A stretch of DNA of 64,000 nucleotides from an uncultured Anaerococcus sp. (GCA_900551095.1 URUJ01000002.1:62001-126000), one strand, 5' to 3'. Shown: positions 52,844 to 62,982, counted from the stretch's first letter. Notes: generated from the letters alone by a model not told the origin. A program made the numbers and translations.

Positions 52844-53827
52844 TTAAAATTCGCTTTTTATTTCCCTCATCATCAAATCTTTCACAGACTCATCACAATT
52901 CTTATCATTAAATAAGACTTCATAAATTTCATTCGTGATAGGTAATTCTATATTTTTAATTTTTGCAAGTTCGTAGACAGATTTTGTTGTAGGTATACCT
53001 TCAACTACCATATTTATCTCATCTTGCAGTTTTTCAAGACTTAATCCTTGACCAACTAAAAAACCTGCTCTATTGTTCCTTGAATGTTTACTTGTCGCTG
53101 TAACAATTAAATCTCCGACTCCTGCTAGACCATTTATAGTTTTAAATTCTGCACCAAACTTACAAGCAAACCTACTCATTTCATGGATTCCTCTAGTTAT
53201 AAGTGCAGCCTTAGCATTATCACCATAACCTAAGCCTTCTGCCATGCCTATACCAAAAGCTAGGATGTTTTTTATAGCTCCTCCAAGTTCTACACCAATA
53301 AGGTCATTTGATGAATAAACTCTGAAATAATCTCTCACAAAAAGTTCTTGAATTTCTTTTGCTAAATCAGAATTATCTGAAGCACTAACTATAGTTGTTG
53401 GCATCTTTAAGATGACTTCTTCAGCATGAGATGGGCCACTTAAAGCAACAAAGGAAATATTTTGATTAAAATCTTTAAATATCTCCGATATCCTTTTATA
53501 ACTATTAAGCTCAAGCCCTTTTGATAAGTTAATTATAACATGGTCATCTTTTAATTGGCCTTTTACTTTTTCTAGCACATTTCTAATTTGTTGGGTTGGA
53601 ATTCCATTTACAATATATTTATTTTTGAATATTTCTTCAAGATTACTTGTAGCTCTTATATTTTCTCTGATTTTAATATTTGGAAAATATTTTATATTCA
53701 CATGGTCATTATTTATTGAGGATACTACATTCTCATCTCTTGCGTAGATTAAAACATCTTCACCTTCAGCAAGTAAATCTGCTATTGCTGTAGACCAAGA
53801 ACCTGCCCCTAAAATTGAAATTGTCAT
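52844..53827 (-). CDS. gpsA: Glycerol-3-phosphate dehydrogenase (NAD(P)+)
   Basis: Makes sn-glycerol 3-phosphate from dihydroxyacetone phosphate for phospholipids. The N-terminal Rossmann motif is GAGSWSTAIA at 7-16. The catalytic Lys lies in GGAIKNILAFGIG, followed by LAGVGDLIVTATS. Length is 327. It is 8 bases after plsY, which uses its product. Confidence 0.96.
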   Translation of the reverse strand: MTISILGAGSWSTAIADLLAEGEDVLIYARDENVVSSINNDHVNIKYFPNIKIRENIRATSNLEEIFKNKYIVNGIPTQQIRNVLEKVKGQLKDDHVIINLSKGLELNSYKRISEIFKDFNQNISFVALSGPSHAEEVILKMPTTIVSASDNSDLAKEIQELFVRDYFRVYSSNDLIGVELGGAIKNILAFGIGMAEGLGYGDNAKAALITRGIHEMSRFACKFGAEFKTINGLAGVGDLIVTATSKHSRNNRAGFLVGQGLSLEKLQDEINMVVEGIPTTKSVYELAKIKNIELPITNEIYEVLFNDKNCDESVKDLMMREIKSEF

Positions 53828-53835
53828 AATATCAC

Positions 53836-54414
53836 CTAAAAAATCTTTTTCTCTTCCTCATTGATTAATCGTTTAATATTTGATCTGTGTTTTATAATAA
53901 TAATTACTGCGATTAAAGACAAAGTCAAACTGAAATAACTTATTCCAAATTTAATGAGACTTGCAAATATAGCAGCCACACAAGCACAAATAGATCCCAA
54001 AGAAACAATTCGCGAAAATAAAACAACTATAAAGAAAACAGCAAACATACTTAAAGCAAACAATGGGTGTATATATAACAAGCATCCGAATACTGTAGCA
54101 ATACCTTTACCTGCTTTAAAATTGAGGATGAAGCTATACATATGCCCTAAAACGGCAAATAGCATTGCTACATACATGCCATTTTCACCAGCAATCTTAC
54201 CACCTATAAAACAAGCAATATATCCTTTCAAAAAATCTAAAATGAAGGTTGATACCCCCGCCATTTTACCAAAATTTCTTAAAGCATTTGTAGATCCAAT
54301 ATTTCCAGAACCCATAGTTCTTATATCTTTTTTGAAAACATATTTACCAATATAATAACCTGATGGCAGACTACCTAAAATATATGCTATTAAAGCAATA
54401 ATTATATATTTCAT
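53836..54414 (-). CDS. plsY: Acyl-phosphate:glycerol-3-phosphate acyltransferase
   Basis: Membrane enzyme adding the first acyl chain to glycerol 3-phosphate. The three family motifs are seen: GSLPSGYYIGK, GSGNIGSTNALR and GHMYSFILNFKAGKGIAT. About five membrane segments. Length is 192. The start shares a base with the der stop (TAATG). der-plsY-gpsA is a conserved order. Confidence 0.96.
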   Translation of the reverse strand: MKYIIIALIAYILGSLPSGYYIGKYVFKKDIRTMGSGNIGSTNALRNFGKMAGVSTFILDFLKGYIACFIGGKIAGENGMYVAMLFAVLGHMYSFILNFKAGKGIATVFGCLLYIHPLFALSMFAVFFIVVLFSRIVSLGSICACVAAIFASLIKFGISYFSLTLSLIAVIIIIKHRSNIKRLINEEEKKIF

Positions 54415-55730
54415 TATTTATCTCTATGCTCCTTGAAAACAAAACTAAATGGAACTCCAACTAAAGAATAATTTTGCCTTATTTGATTTTCTAAATATCT
54501 AGTATATGAAAAGTGCAATAATTCCCTATCGTTTATGGATAAGAGAAACTTTGGAGGACATGTTCCTACTTGACTCATATAATAAATTTTCAGTCTTTTT
54601 CCCTTATCTTGAGGAGGTTGATTTAAAAGTAGAGCATCTTGTAAAATTGTATTTAATACTCCCGTCTTGATTCTCATCCTGTAGTTACTATCTACAACTT
54701 CTATCATATTAAGCAAGGTATCAATCCTTGCGTTGTCTTTAACAGAAATATATACTATTGGTGCATAGAGTGCGAATGATAAAGTGTTTCTAATTTCTTT
54801 TTCCATCTTTGCCATAGTATTGGTATCTTTTTCGACTAAATCCCACTTATTTACTGCTATTATCATAGCTTTTTTATTATTGTGGGCATAGCCGGCTATT
54901 TTTGCATCTTGCTCAGTAACACCAACTGTTGCATCTATCAAAAACAAGCAAATATCAGCACTATCTACTGCATCAAAAGTTCTCTGGTTGGCATAATATT
55001 CTACATTTTCTTTTACTTTTGATTTTCTTCTAAGTCCTGCTGTGTCAATTAAAACATAGTTATTATCATTGTAAGTCCAGTAGCTATCAACAGCATCTCG
55101 AGTTGTACCTGCAATGTTTGTTACTATCATTCTTTCTTCATTTAACAAAAGATTTACTAATGAAGACTTGCCTGCGTTAGGCTTGCCGATGATAGCTATT
55201 CTTGTTTCTTCTTCTGTATTTTCATACTTAGAAAAATCTATAAATGATACAACAGCATCCAACAAATCTCCAAGTCCTTTAGCTTGTTCAGCAGAAATCA
55301 TAATAAGATTGTCAAATCCAAATGAATAAAAATCATATAAATCATCTGGTATTTGCATATTATCAACTTTATTTGCAACTATAATTATAGGTTTGTTATA
55401 TTTTCTAATTTCGTTTGCAATATCAACGTCATGAGGATTTACTCCTTCTTTACCATCGACTACAAATAAAATTAAATCCGTTTCAAGGAGGGCCTTTTCA
55501 ACCTGACCCTTTATTTCAACATTCATCATGTCCTTGCTTGATATATCAATTCCACCTGTATCCACAAGTAAAAACTCATTATTTTGCCATTCAGCCTTAT
55601 CAACTATTCTATCTCTAGTTACACCAGAAACATCTTCTGTTATTGATTTTCTTTTTCCTACTAGTCGGTTAAATAAAGTAGACTTTCCTACATTAGTTCT
55701 ACCTACTAGAGTGACTATTGGTAAAGCCAT
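54414..55730 (-). CDS. der: Ribosome biogenesis GTPase Der (EngA)
   Basis: Double-GTPase 50S assembly factor. G domain 1 has VGRTNVGKST and DTGGID; G domain 2 has IGKPNAGKSS, DTAGLRRKS and NKWD; a KH-like domain ends the protein. I start at the ATG at 55730, which directly follows GGAGAAAAAT; an earlier in-frame ATG (55742) lies before that site. Length is 438. Confidence 0.97.
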   Translation of the reverse strand: MALPIVTLVGRTNVGKSTLFNRLVGKRKSITEDVSGVTRDRIVDKAEWQNNEFLLVDTGGIDISSKDMMNVEIKGQVEKALLETDLILFVVDGKEGVNPHDVDIANEIRKYNKPIIIVANKVDNMQIPDDLYDFYSFGFDNLIMISAEQAKGLGDLLDAVVSFIDFSKYENTEEETRIAIIGKPNAGKSSLVNLLLNEERMIVTNIAGTTRDAVDSYWTYNDNNYVLIDTAGLRRKSKVKENVEYYANQRTFDAVDSADICLFLIDATVGVTEQDAKIAGYAHNNKKAMIIAVNKWDLVEKDTNTMAKMEKEIRNTLSFALYAPIVYISVKDNARIDTLLNMIEVVDSNYRMRIKTGVLNTILQDALLLNQPPQDKGKRLKIYYMSQVGTCPPKFLLSINDRELLHFSYTRYLENQIRQNYSLVGVPFSFVFKEHRDK

Positions 55731-55761
55731 ATTTTTCTCCAATTCTGATATTAAAATATCA

Positions 55762-56181
55762 TTAATTATAAATCTTTTTAACTTTCATAAGTTTTTCTTT
55801 TTTTGCGTTTTTATCAAGATTTTTGATATAAAGAACTGATAAGGCAAGCATCACTACCACTGCAACTAAACTAATTATATTAGTGTCATATCCTGAATTT
55901 TTTAATAAATAATGTGGTGCAACCGCTCCAATCATTACTAGTATTAATGGAATTACATAAACTAATGCAGAAATTCTATTAATTTCATCCGCATCGCTTT
56001 CTAAAATCACCTTATCTCCCTCGTTTATATTATCAGCAGAAAAAATTTCAACAATTGTAGTTTTTCTTTCTGCACAAGATCCACTTGCTGCGCATGAACC
56101 ACAAGCACTATTGCGATCTACTTTTATCTTTAAATTTCCATTATTATTTTCAAGAACTAAACCTTCTTTAGTCATTGCCAT
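55762..56181 (-). CDS. SoxR-reducing system protein RseC family
   Basis: RseC/MucC-like membrane protein. The N-terminal part has the Cys cluster CGSCAASGSC (about 27-36), typical of the family and possibly redox-active; two membrane segments follow (about 72-90 and 97-114), then a Lys-rich tail. In Firmicutes and Clostridia it is often near redox or Rnf genes, but here it lies between aspS and der. Function unproven. GAGGTGATAAA precedes the ATG. Length is 139. Confidence 0.85.
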   Translation of the reverse strand: MAMTKEGLVLENNNGNLKIKVDRNSACGSCAASGSCAERKTTIVEIFSADNINEGDKVILESDADEINRISALVYVIPLILVMIGAVAPHYLLKNSGYDTNIISLVAVVVMLALSVLYIKNLDKNAKKEKLMKVKKIYN

Positions 56182-56189
56182 TTATTTTA

Positions 56190-57938
56190 TCACCTCAATT
56201 TTATATTAAGTTCCTCAAGTGCCCTATCATCCACTATTGCTGGTGCTTCAGTTAATGGACATGTAGCAGATTGTGTCTTTGGAAATGCGATTATATCTTT
56301 GATATTATCAGTCTTTGCAAATAACATCAATAATCTGTCAAGTCCATAAGCAAGTCCCGCATGTGGAGGTGTTCCATATTGAAGAGCTTCTATAAAGAAT
56401 CCAAATTTATTTTGGATATCTTCATCACTTAATTTTAATGCTTCGAATATTTTCTTTTGAAGGTCTGAATTATTAATCCTTACAGACCCTCCTCCCATTT
56501 CATCACCATTTATAACTATATCGTAAGCCTGAGTCCTTACTTTCTCTGGATGAGTTAAAAGAAGATCAATATCTTCTTCATTTGGCATAGTAAATGGATG
56601 GTGTTGAGATACGTACCTATCTTCTTCTTCACTGTATTCAAACATCGGAAAATTAACTACCCAAGTTAAGGCATATTCTTTTTCATATAAGTCATTTTCT
56701 TTAGCAACCTTAACTCTTAAAGCACCAAGTCCTTCAAGAACAGTTTTATCTTTATCTGCCGCTAGGAAAATTAAATCTCCATCTTTTGCATTTAATTTTT
56801 CTTTAAGTCTATTAACAACGTCTTCAGTTAAGAATTTTTTGATAGATGATTGCATATTTTCATTAAACTTAATATAGGATAAACCTTTTAATCCATAATC
56901 TTTAACAAAATCTGTTAATTTATCTAGTTGTTTTCTAGAATATTTATCTTCAAGTCCAGTAAAGTTAATCGCTCTTACAGACCTACCTTCTGTAGTATTG
57001 TCAGCAAAAACTTTAAATTCACTATCAACAAATACTTCAGTAACATCTTTAATCTTATAACCATATCTTAGATCTGGTTTATCAGAGCCATAAGATTCCA
57101 TAGCTTCACTGTAATCCATTCTATTAATAGGAAGTTTTAAATCATAATCTGTATAGGTATCGAATAAAACTTTTAATAAACCCTCATTCATAGCTATTAC
57201 ATCGTCTTGGTCAGCAAAACTCATCTCAAGATCAAGTTGGGTAAATTCTGGTTGTCTATTTGCCCTTAAGTCTTCATCTCTAAAGCATTTTACAACTTGA
57301 AAATATCTATCAAGAGAACCTATCATTAAAATTTGTTTTAATAATTGTGGAGATTGAGGCAAAGCATAAAATTTACCAGCATTGATTCTTGATGGTACCA
57401 AATAATCCCTGGCTCCTTCAGGAGTTGGTTTTGTTAAAAATGGTGTTTCTACCTCAGTAAAGTCATTTTCATAGAAATACTCTCTCATAGTTCTAACAAT
57501 ATCAGATCTTAACTTAAGATTCTTTTGAACTGAAGGTTTTCTCATATCAAGATACCTATATTTTAGTCTCAAGTTTTCGCTAACATCATCATCATCCTTA
57601 ATATAGATAGGTGGTGTTTTAGCCTTATCAAGAATATTGATTTTATCAGCAATTATTTCTATATCACCTGTTAGAATATCAGGATTTTTGCTTTCTCTTT
57701 CAAAAACTTTTCCCTTTACTTCAAGAACATATTCAGCCGATATTTCACGTGCTTTTTCATAATTATGCTTATCATCTTCTCTTATAACAATCTGGCTTAT
57801 ACCAGTTTTATCTCTTAAATCTATAAATACCAATGAACCTAGGTTACGTTTCTTAGCTACCCAGCCCATTAAGACTACCTCTTTGCCTAAATCTTCGATT
57901 CTTAGGCTGCCACACATATGTGTTCTTTTAAATTCCAT
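56190..57938 (-). CDS. aspS: Aspartyl-tRNA synthetase
   Basis: Class II synthetase. An N-terminal OB fold (GWVAKKRNLGSLVFIDLRD), catalytic motif 2 region (FRDEDLRANRQPEFTQLD) and motif 3 (GLAYGLDRLLML), with the bacterial GAD insertion between. Length 582 is typical of bacterial AspRS. hisS, which commonly precedes aspS in Firmicutes, is not here. Confidence 0.97.
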   Translation of the reverse strand: MEFKRTHMCGSLRIEDLGKEVVLMGWVAKKRNLGSLVFIDLRDKTGISQIVIREDDKHNYEKAREISAEYVLEVKGKVFERESKNPDILTGDIEIIADKINILDKAKTPPIYIKDDDDVSENLRLKYRYLDMRKPSVQKNLKLRSDIVRTMREYFYENDFTEVETPFLTKPTPEGARDYLVPSRINAGKFYALPQSPQLLKQILMIGSLDRYFQVVKCFRDEDLRANRQPEFTQLDLEMSFADQDDVIAMNEGLLKVLFDTYTDYDLKLPINRMDYSEAMESYGSDKPDLRYGYKIKDVTEVFVDSEFKVFADNTTEGRSVRAINFTGLEDKYSRKQLDKLTDFVKDYGLKGLSYIKFNENMQSSIKKFLTEDVVNRLKEKLNAKDGDLIFLAADKDKTVLEGLGALRVKVAKENDLYEKEYALTWVVNFPMFEYSEEEDRYVSQHHPFTMPNEEDIDLLLTHPEKVRTQAYDIVINGDEMGGGSVRINNSDLQKKIFEALKLSDEDIQNKFGFFIEALQYGTPPHAGLAYGLDRLLMLFAKTDNIKDIIAFPKTQSATCPLTEAPAIVDDRALEELNIKLR

Positions 57939-57949
57939 ACTTCCTCCAA

Positions 57950-58552
57950 TTATTGTAAAAATGGATTATTGTCTAATTCAAATCCTAGAGTGCTATTTTC
58001 ATTGTGACCTGGATAAATCTTAGCACTCCTATCAAGTTTTCCAAGTTTATTTATTATAGAGTTTTTAATTTCCTCAAAAGATCCTCCCGGGAAATCTGTC
58101 CTTCCTACTGATAACCTAAATAAAGTATCACCAGTAAAAATAGCATTTCCCAGTACAAATGACATGGAGTCAATTGTATGGCCAGGAGTTTTGATAGCCT
58201 CTATATTATATTTACTAAATACTTCCCCGTCTTTTAGATAATGATCTATTGGTACTTCTAAATTATTTAAATGGTAGGATAGATTATAATTTGGATCTTC
58301 AGCCAAATTTCTAGCATCTTCAGACGCATATACATCAACCCCATATTTATCTTTGTAGTATTTAAGACCTGTAACATGATCAAAATGAGTGTGGGTCAGT
58401 ATAATAAATTCTATTTTTATTTTATTATATTCTATAAACTTATCAAGAGCCCTAGATGGGTATGGACAATCAACAATAAAACCTCTCCCATCATCGTAAA
58501 CTACGTAAGTATTTGTCATGATAGGGCCTAAGGTAAATTTATTTATCTTCAT
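57950..58552 (-). CDS. Metallo-beta-lactamase fold hydrolase (glyoxalase II-like)
   Basis: Single-domain hydrolase with the THTHFDHVTGL metal motif near 53-63, a second His in KTPGHTIDSM, the bridging Asp in FTGDTLFRLSVGRTD and a last His in YPGHNENS. Length 200 matches the YqgX/YcbL group of glyoxalase II-like enzymes. Substrate is not known. It overlaps dtd by one base. Confidence 0.9.
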   Translation of the reverse strand: MKINKFTLGPIMTNTYVVYDDGRGFIVDCPYPSRALDKFIEYNKIKIEFIILTHTHFDHVTGLKYYKDKYGVDVYASEDARNLAEDPNYNLSYHLNNLEVPIDHYLKDGEVFSKYNIEAIKTPGHTIDSMSFVLGNAIFTGDTLFRLSVGRTDFPGGSFEEIKNSIINKLGKLDRSAKIYPGHNENSTLGFELDNNPFLQ

Positions 58553-59001
58553 TAAAGTATCCTCTCACTATCAAGAATAATTGTAACAGGTCCATCATTA
58601 ACAAGGCTTACTTCCATATGAGCTTGGAATTTTCCAGTTTTTACATTAAAGCCTTCATCTATTAATTCATAACGCAGTTTCTCATAATAGTCATTTGCTT
58701 TTTCAAGGCCTGCCGATTCAGTAAAAGATGGTCTATTTCCTTTTCTAGCATCTCCGTAGAGGGTAAACTGACTTACCAAAAGAATTTCGCCACCTGTTTG
58801 CTTAAGACTTAGGTTCATCTTTCCTTCATTATCTTCAAAAATTCTTAGATTTGATATTTTTCTTTTTATATAGGAAAGATCATCCTTATCATCAGTTTCT
58901 TTTACTGCAAGTAAAACCATGTAGCCGTTTCCTATTTCAGATACCAGCTCATTTTCTACTGTAACACTTGCCCTTGTAACTTTTTGAATAATTGCTCTCA
59001 T
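58552..59001 (-). CDS. dtd: D-aminoacyl-tRNA deacylase
   Basis: Removes D-amino acids (and glycine from tRNA-Ala) mischarged on tRNA. SQFTLYGDARKGNRPSF and the cross-subunit VNDGPVT (Gly-Pro) motif are intact. Length is 149. The nearby segment usually read as GxFGAxM is GKFQAHM, a small departure. It overlaps rel by one base. Confidence 0.95.
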   Translation of the reverse strand: MRAIIQKVTRASVTVENELVSEIGNGYMVLLAVKETDDKDDLSYIKRKISNLRIFEDNEGKMNLSLKQTGGEILLVSQFTLYGDARKGNRPSFTESAGLEKANDYYEKLRYELIDEGFNVKTGKFQAHMEVSLVNDGPVTIILDSERIL

Positions 59002-61181
59002 TAATTTTTCACCCTAAATACATCTGCGACAGTTTTAATTGTCTTTAACTTTCTAATAACATCTTCTAATTGTTCTGTACTCTTAACTTCAATAACTAAA
59101 TCCATAACTCCATTATCAGTGTCTGTCCTTGCATTAATGCTTAAAATGTTAACGTCAAAGGTAGACATCATTTTAGATACATCGTATAAAATTGATGGAC
59201 TGTTTCCAGATATAATTTGAATTTTAACTGGAAATTTATCAGTCGATAAGTTTTGCCAATAAACATCAATCAATCTTTCAGGCGACTTGGAATTAATAAT
59301 ATTTGGACAAGATTTAACGTGTACTGATATTCCATTTCCCTTGGTAATAAAACCAATTATAGGATCTCCTGGAACAGGTGTACAGCACTTAGCAAACTTT
59401 ACTTCTACATCCTCATCTAAGTCAGATACCCTTATTTCATTAGTTATTTGAGTATTAATTTCTTTATGCTCTATATCTATAGCTTTTTCTAATTCTTTTT
59501 TCTTGAGCTCTTCCTTATCTTTTCTTATAAGTTTTTGACTAACTTGCTCAGCGGTTGTTTTTCCATATCCAACCGAAGCATACATCTCATCTTCAGTTGG
59601 AAAGCCTAAATCACTTACTATTTCTTTTAGCCAATCCTCCTTAAGAAGATACCTGTAACTTTGCCTGTATTTCTTAAGCTCACGAGCTACAGCTGATTTA
59701 CCTATCTCTATATTTTCTTCTTTATCATAACGCTTGAAAAATTGTTTTATCTTAGACTTGGCTTGATTACTTTGAACAATATTTAGCCAGTCCCTGCTAG
59801 GTCCTTGGGAATTTTTACTTGTAATTATTTCAACCAAATCTCCAGTTTTTAGAGGCTGGGTAATTGGAACCATTCGTCCATTTACCTTAGCTCCTACACA
59901 AGAATTGCCTACTTCTGTATGAATTTTATAAGCAAAGTCAATTGAACAAGAATTCATCGGTAAGGAATATACTTCACCAGCTGGAGAATAAACATAAATT
60001 TCTCTAGAGAAAAAGTCAGTCTTAAGAGTTTCCATAAACTCTTCATTATTTACGTCTTTCCCGCCTTCTTGTTGCCATTCTACAATCTGTCTTAAAAAAC
60101 TCATGGCATCATCAAATTTAGAGCTAGTTTTTTTGTTTTCTTTATAACGCCAATGCGCCGCTACACCAAATTCACACTCCCTGTGCATTTTTCGTGTTCT
60201 TATCTGGACTTCAAATGGTTTTGAATCATCGCCAAATACCGTTGTATGCAGAGACCTATAACCATTTGGTTTTGGTTGTCCTATATAATCTTTAATTCTA
60301 TTTGGAATTGGTCTCCATAATGAATGTACTTTTCCTAGAACTGCATAACATTCTGCAATAGTATCTACTATTACCCTTACAGCTGTTAAATCATATATTT
60401 CTTCAAAGGCAATTTTGTTTCTCTCCATCTTTTTATTTATTGAATACAAAGATTTTGGTCTACCAGATATTTCAAAATTAATATTTGTTGGCTTAAGAGA
60501 TTTTGTTAAAGTATCAATTATTTCATTGATATAATTCTCTCTTTCTCGCCTTTTTACACTTACCATCTCTGCAAGTTCATAGTATTTTTCTGGTTCTTGA
60601 TACCTAAAACATAGATCTTCTAGCTCCCATTTTAATGAGTATATTCCAAGTCTATGTGCAAGAGGAACATATATTTCTATAGTTTCATTTGCTTTTTGAA
60701 GTTGTTTTGCTCTGGTCATGTATTCTAGCGTTCTCATATTGTGAAGCCTGTCTGCAAGCTTTATAAGAACGACCCTAACATCATTAGCCATAGCCATTAC
60801 CATTTTCCTAATGTTTTCAGCTTGTTTTTCTTCCTTTGATGTGTAGTTAAGATTTTTAAGTTTGGTTACACCGTCAACTAAAAAGGTAATTTCTTCACCA
60901 AACTCAGCCTTCATCTCATCTCTAGAAACATCTGTATCTTCAAGGACATCATGCATAAGCCCAGCACATATTGTCTCATCATCAAGCTTCATATCTGATA
61001 AGTTTTTTGCTACAGCAATCGGATGGATAAAGTAGTCTTCTCCAGAGTTTCTCTTTTGACCATCATGATGGAGTACACCAAAATCATAGGCTTTTTTTAT
61101 AAGGTCAATATCTGCCTGCGGATTATTCTTTAAAATAATTTCTTTAAATTTTATAAATTCTCTATCAAAATCGGTTGCCAT
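59001..61181 (-). CDS. rel: Bifunctional (p)ppGpp synthetase/hydrolase Rel
   Basis: Stringent-response enzyme. The HD hydrolase domain is intact (HD at 77-78, ED at 81-82 in MHDVLEDTD); the synthetase domain has RIKDYIGQPKPNGYRSLHT; TGS (VYSPAGEVYSLP), a zinc-finger/CC region (KFAKCCTPVPGDPI) and a C-terminal ACT domain follow. Length is 726, the full Rel type. It lies 4 bases after recJ. Confidence 0.96.
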   Translation of the reverse strand: MATDFDREFIKFKEIILKNNPQADIDLIKKAYDFGVLHHDGQKRNSGEDYFIHPIAVAKNLSDMKLDDETICAGLMHDVLEDTDVSRDEMKAEFGEEITFLVDGVTKLKNLNYTSKEEKQAENIRKMVMAMANDVRVVLIKLADRLHNMRTLEYMTRAKQLQKANETIEIYVPLAHRLGIYSLKWELEDLCFRYQEPEKYYELAEMVSVKRRERENYINEIIDTLTKSLKPTNINFEISGRPKSLYSINKKMERNKIAFEEIYDLTAVRVIVDTIAECYAVLGKVHSLWRPIPNRIKDYIGQPKPNGYRSLHTTVFGDDSKPFEVQIRTRKMHRECEFGVAAHWRYKENKKTSSKFDDAMSFLRQIVEWQQEGGKDVNNEEFMETLKTDFFSREIYVYSPAGEVYSLPMNSCSIDFAYKIHTEVGNSCVGAKVNGRMVPITQPLKTGDLVEIITSKNSQGPSRDWLNIVQSNQAKSKIKQFFKRYDKEENIEIGKSAVARELKKYRQSYRYLLKEDWLKEIVSDLGFPTEDEMYASVGYGKTTAEQVSQKLIRKDKEELKKKELEKAIDIEHKEINTQITNEIRVSDLDEDVEVKFAKCCTPVPGDPIIGFITKGNGISVHVKSCPNIINSKSPERLIDVYWQNLSTDKFPVKIQIISGNSPSILYDVSKMMSTFDVNILSINARTDTDNGVMDLVIEVKSTEQLEDVIRKLKTIKTVADVFRVKN

Positions 61182-61185
61182 AAAA

Positions 61186-62916
61186 TCACCTGATATCTAT
61201 TAATTTTAACTGTAGGGATCTATTTCCCCTAAATTCGTTCACGTCTGGATAATAAACAATATCAATTTTTTTGCCTTGAATATTGTCTTTAAATTTTTCC
61301 TTTAAATAATTATAATCATCTTCAGCCTGAAATTTAATGGCATTATAATAAATTCCATTTTGTATCAGTGATAATTTCAATGTATTATTATCTTTCCCTA
61401 TCATGGATATAGCAGCGATTTCAACGCCTTTATTTGCAAAAACCGGCCTAGAATTATCTTTGCCAAAAGGTTTAAATCTATTTAAGCTTTCTGCAAATTC
61501 CAATGTAAGTTTTGAAATAGGAATTTGTGCATCTATATTTAAAGATTTTTCTTTATCTTTTTTTGATAAATTTGAATTATCATTTAAAAAATTTCTAAAA
61601 TCATCAATTTTATCTATATTTATTGACAAGCCGCACGCCATAGGATGTCCACCAAAAGACTGTAGATTCTCATCATAAGGGGATATTTTATCAAACATAT
61701 TGTAAGTTGTAATTGATCTACCAGAGCCTTTGGCAAAACCACTTTCTTTGGCATTTGTCAATATAATTGTCGGTCTGTAATACTTTTCTTTAACTCTACC
61801 AGCAACTATCCCACATATAGATTCATTAATATCTGGGGCATAAACGACTATAACATCATCGTTATCATAAGAATTTTCATTTATAATTTCTATAGTTTTG
61901 TTAAAGGCAGTCTCAGTTAAAGTTTTTCTTTCATTATTTAATTTAACTAGGTCTCTTGCCATTTCGTAGATTCTATCAATATCTTCTTCTACAAGTAATT
62001 CAATAGCAAGCTTAGCACTTTTAAGTCTCCCAGTAGAATTCATTAGAGGCCCTAAGATGAAACCTAAAGTATATTCATCTACTTCCCTATTCCATGATGA
62101 CTCATCGAGAAGTGCTTTTAATCCAATTTTTTCTGTTTGGTTTAATCTCTTAAGACCTTCTATTACGAATATCCTATTTTCATCTGTAAGAGATACGATA
62201 TCACAAACTGTTCCCATAGCTACATATTCAAGTAAAGAGTACAAATAATACATATCCCCATCAAGTTTTTGATAAAGACCTTGCATTAGTTTAAAGCTCA
62301 CTCCAGCTCCGCACAAGTCATCAAATGGATATGTCGAATCAAGTCTCTTTGGATTGATAACAGCGTCCGCATTTGGCAATATTTGATTAAGCCATTCATC
62401 ATTTTCTTCTTTATGAATCTGATGGTGATCTGTTACTATTACGTTTATTCCAGCATCTTTTAGATTATCAATTTGGTCGAAACCTGTTATACCATTATCA
62501 CAAGTTATAACCAAAGATACCTTGTCATTAATTGCCTTATCACTCATTTTTGATGATATACCATAGCCTTCATCTACTCTATGAGGAATATCATAAGATA
62601 TATTGTCATAATAAAACAAAAGACCATCCATAAGAGTCATTACCGAAGCTATGCCATCTTGATCATAATCCCCAAATATCCTTATTTCTCCACCTTTTTT
62701 CATTGTTTCTATGATTAAAGCAACAGCCTTATCCATATCATTTAGTAAAAATGGATTATGAAGTTTACTAAGGTCTGGATTTAAGAACATATCAACTTTA
62801 CTTGGTTCAATTATGTCCCTATTTCCTAAAATAAGAGCATCCAGTTTAGGTATATTTCCAAATTTAAGATTGTTTATATAATTTTGTTTTTTGTTATAAA
62901 TAAACCAGTTTGCCAT
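61186..62916 (-). CDS. recJ: Single-stranded-DNA-specific exonuclease RecJ
   Basis: 5'-3' ssDNA exonuclease used in recombination and repair. DHH-domain motifs: FGDYDQDGIAS (81-91), TCDNG and TDHHQ, then a DHHA1 domain with SGFAKGSGRSI and FGGHPMACGLSI, and an OB fold. Length 576 is close to E. coli RecJ and shorter than the about 780 of B. subtilis, which has an extra C-terminal domain. It heads the rel-dtd-aspS run. Confidence 0.95.
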   Translation of the reverse strand: MANWFIYNKKQNYINNLKFGNIPKLDALILGNRDIIEPSKVDMFLNPDLSKLHNPFLLNDMDKAVALIIETMKKGGEIRIFGDYDQDGIASVMTLMDGLLFYYDNISYDIPHRVDEGYGISSKMSDKAINDKVSLVITCDNGITGFDQIDNLKDAGINVIVTDHHQIHKEENDEWLNQILPNADAVINPKRLDSTYPFDDLCGAGVSFKLMQGLYQKLDGDMYYLYSLLEYVAMGTVCDIVSLTDENRIFVIEGLKRLNQTEKIGLKALLDESSWNREVDEYTLGFILGPLMNSTGRLKSAKLAIELLVEEDIDRIYEMARDLVKLNNERKTLTETAFNKTIEIINENSYDNDDVIVVYAPDINESICGIVAGRVKEKYYRPTIILTNAKESGFAKGSGRSITTYNMFDKISPYDENLQSFGGHPMACGLSINIDKIDDFRNFLNDNSNLSKKDKEKSLNIDAQIPISKLTLEFAESLNRFKPFGKDNSRPVFANKGVEIAAISMIGKDNNTLKLSLIQNGIYYNAIKFQAEDDYNYLKEKFKDNIQGKKIDIVYYPDVNEFRGNRSLQLKLIDIR

Positions 62917-62933
62917 ATCTTCCTTTCTAATAA

Positions 62934-62939
62934 ATTATA
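62934..62939 (-). promoter_or_regulatory. Putative -10 element for recJ
   Basis: A minus-strand TATAAT lies 17 bases before the recJ start, after the yajC terminator. The -35 side (TTTATA, 16 bases away) is weak. Confidence 0.4.
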
Positions 62940-62958
62940 CTCTTTTATATCCTTTTAT

Positions 62959-62982
62959 AAAGAAAAAGAGGCTCCCGCCTCT
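62959..62982 (-). terminator. tgt-yajC terminator overlapping the yajC stop
   Basis: On the minus strand AGAGGC pairs with GCCTCT (62977-62982 with 62967-62972) around a 4-base loop, then TTTTTCTTT. The yajC stop codon lies within the stem. Confidence 0.75.

Noticed and set aside
53954..54355. 133-codon open frame antisense to plsY
   Set aside because: Mirror of the hydrophobic PlsY coding sequence; no independent signals.
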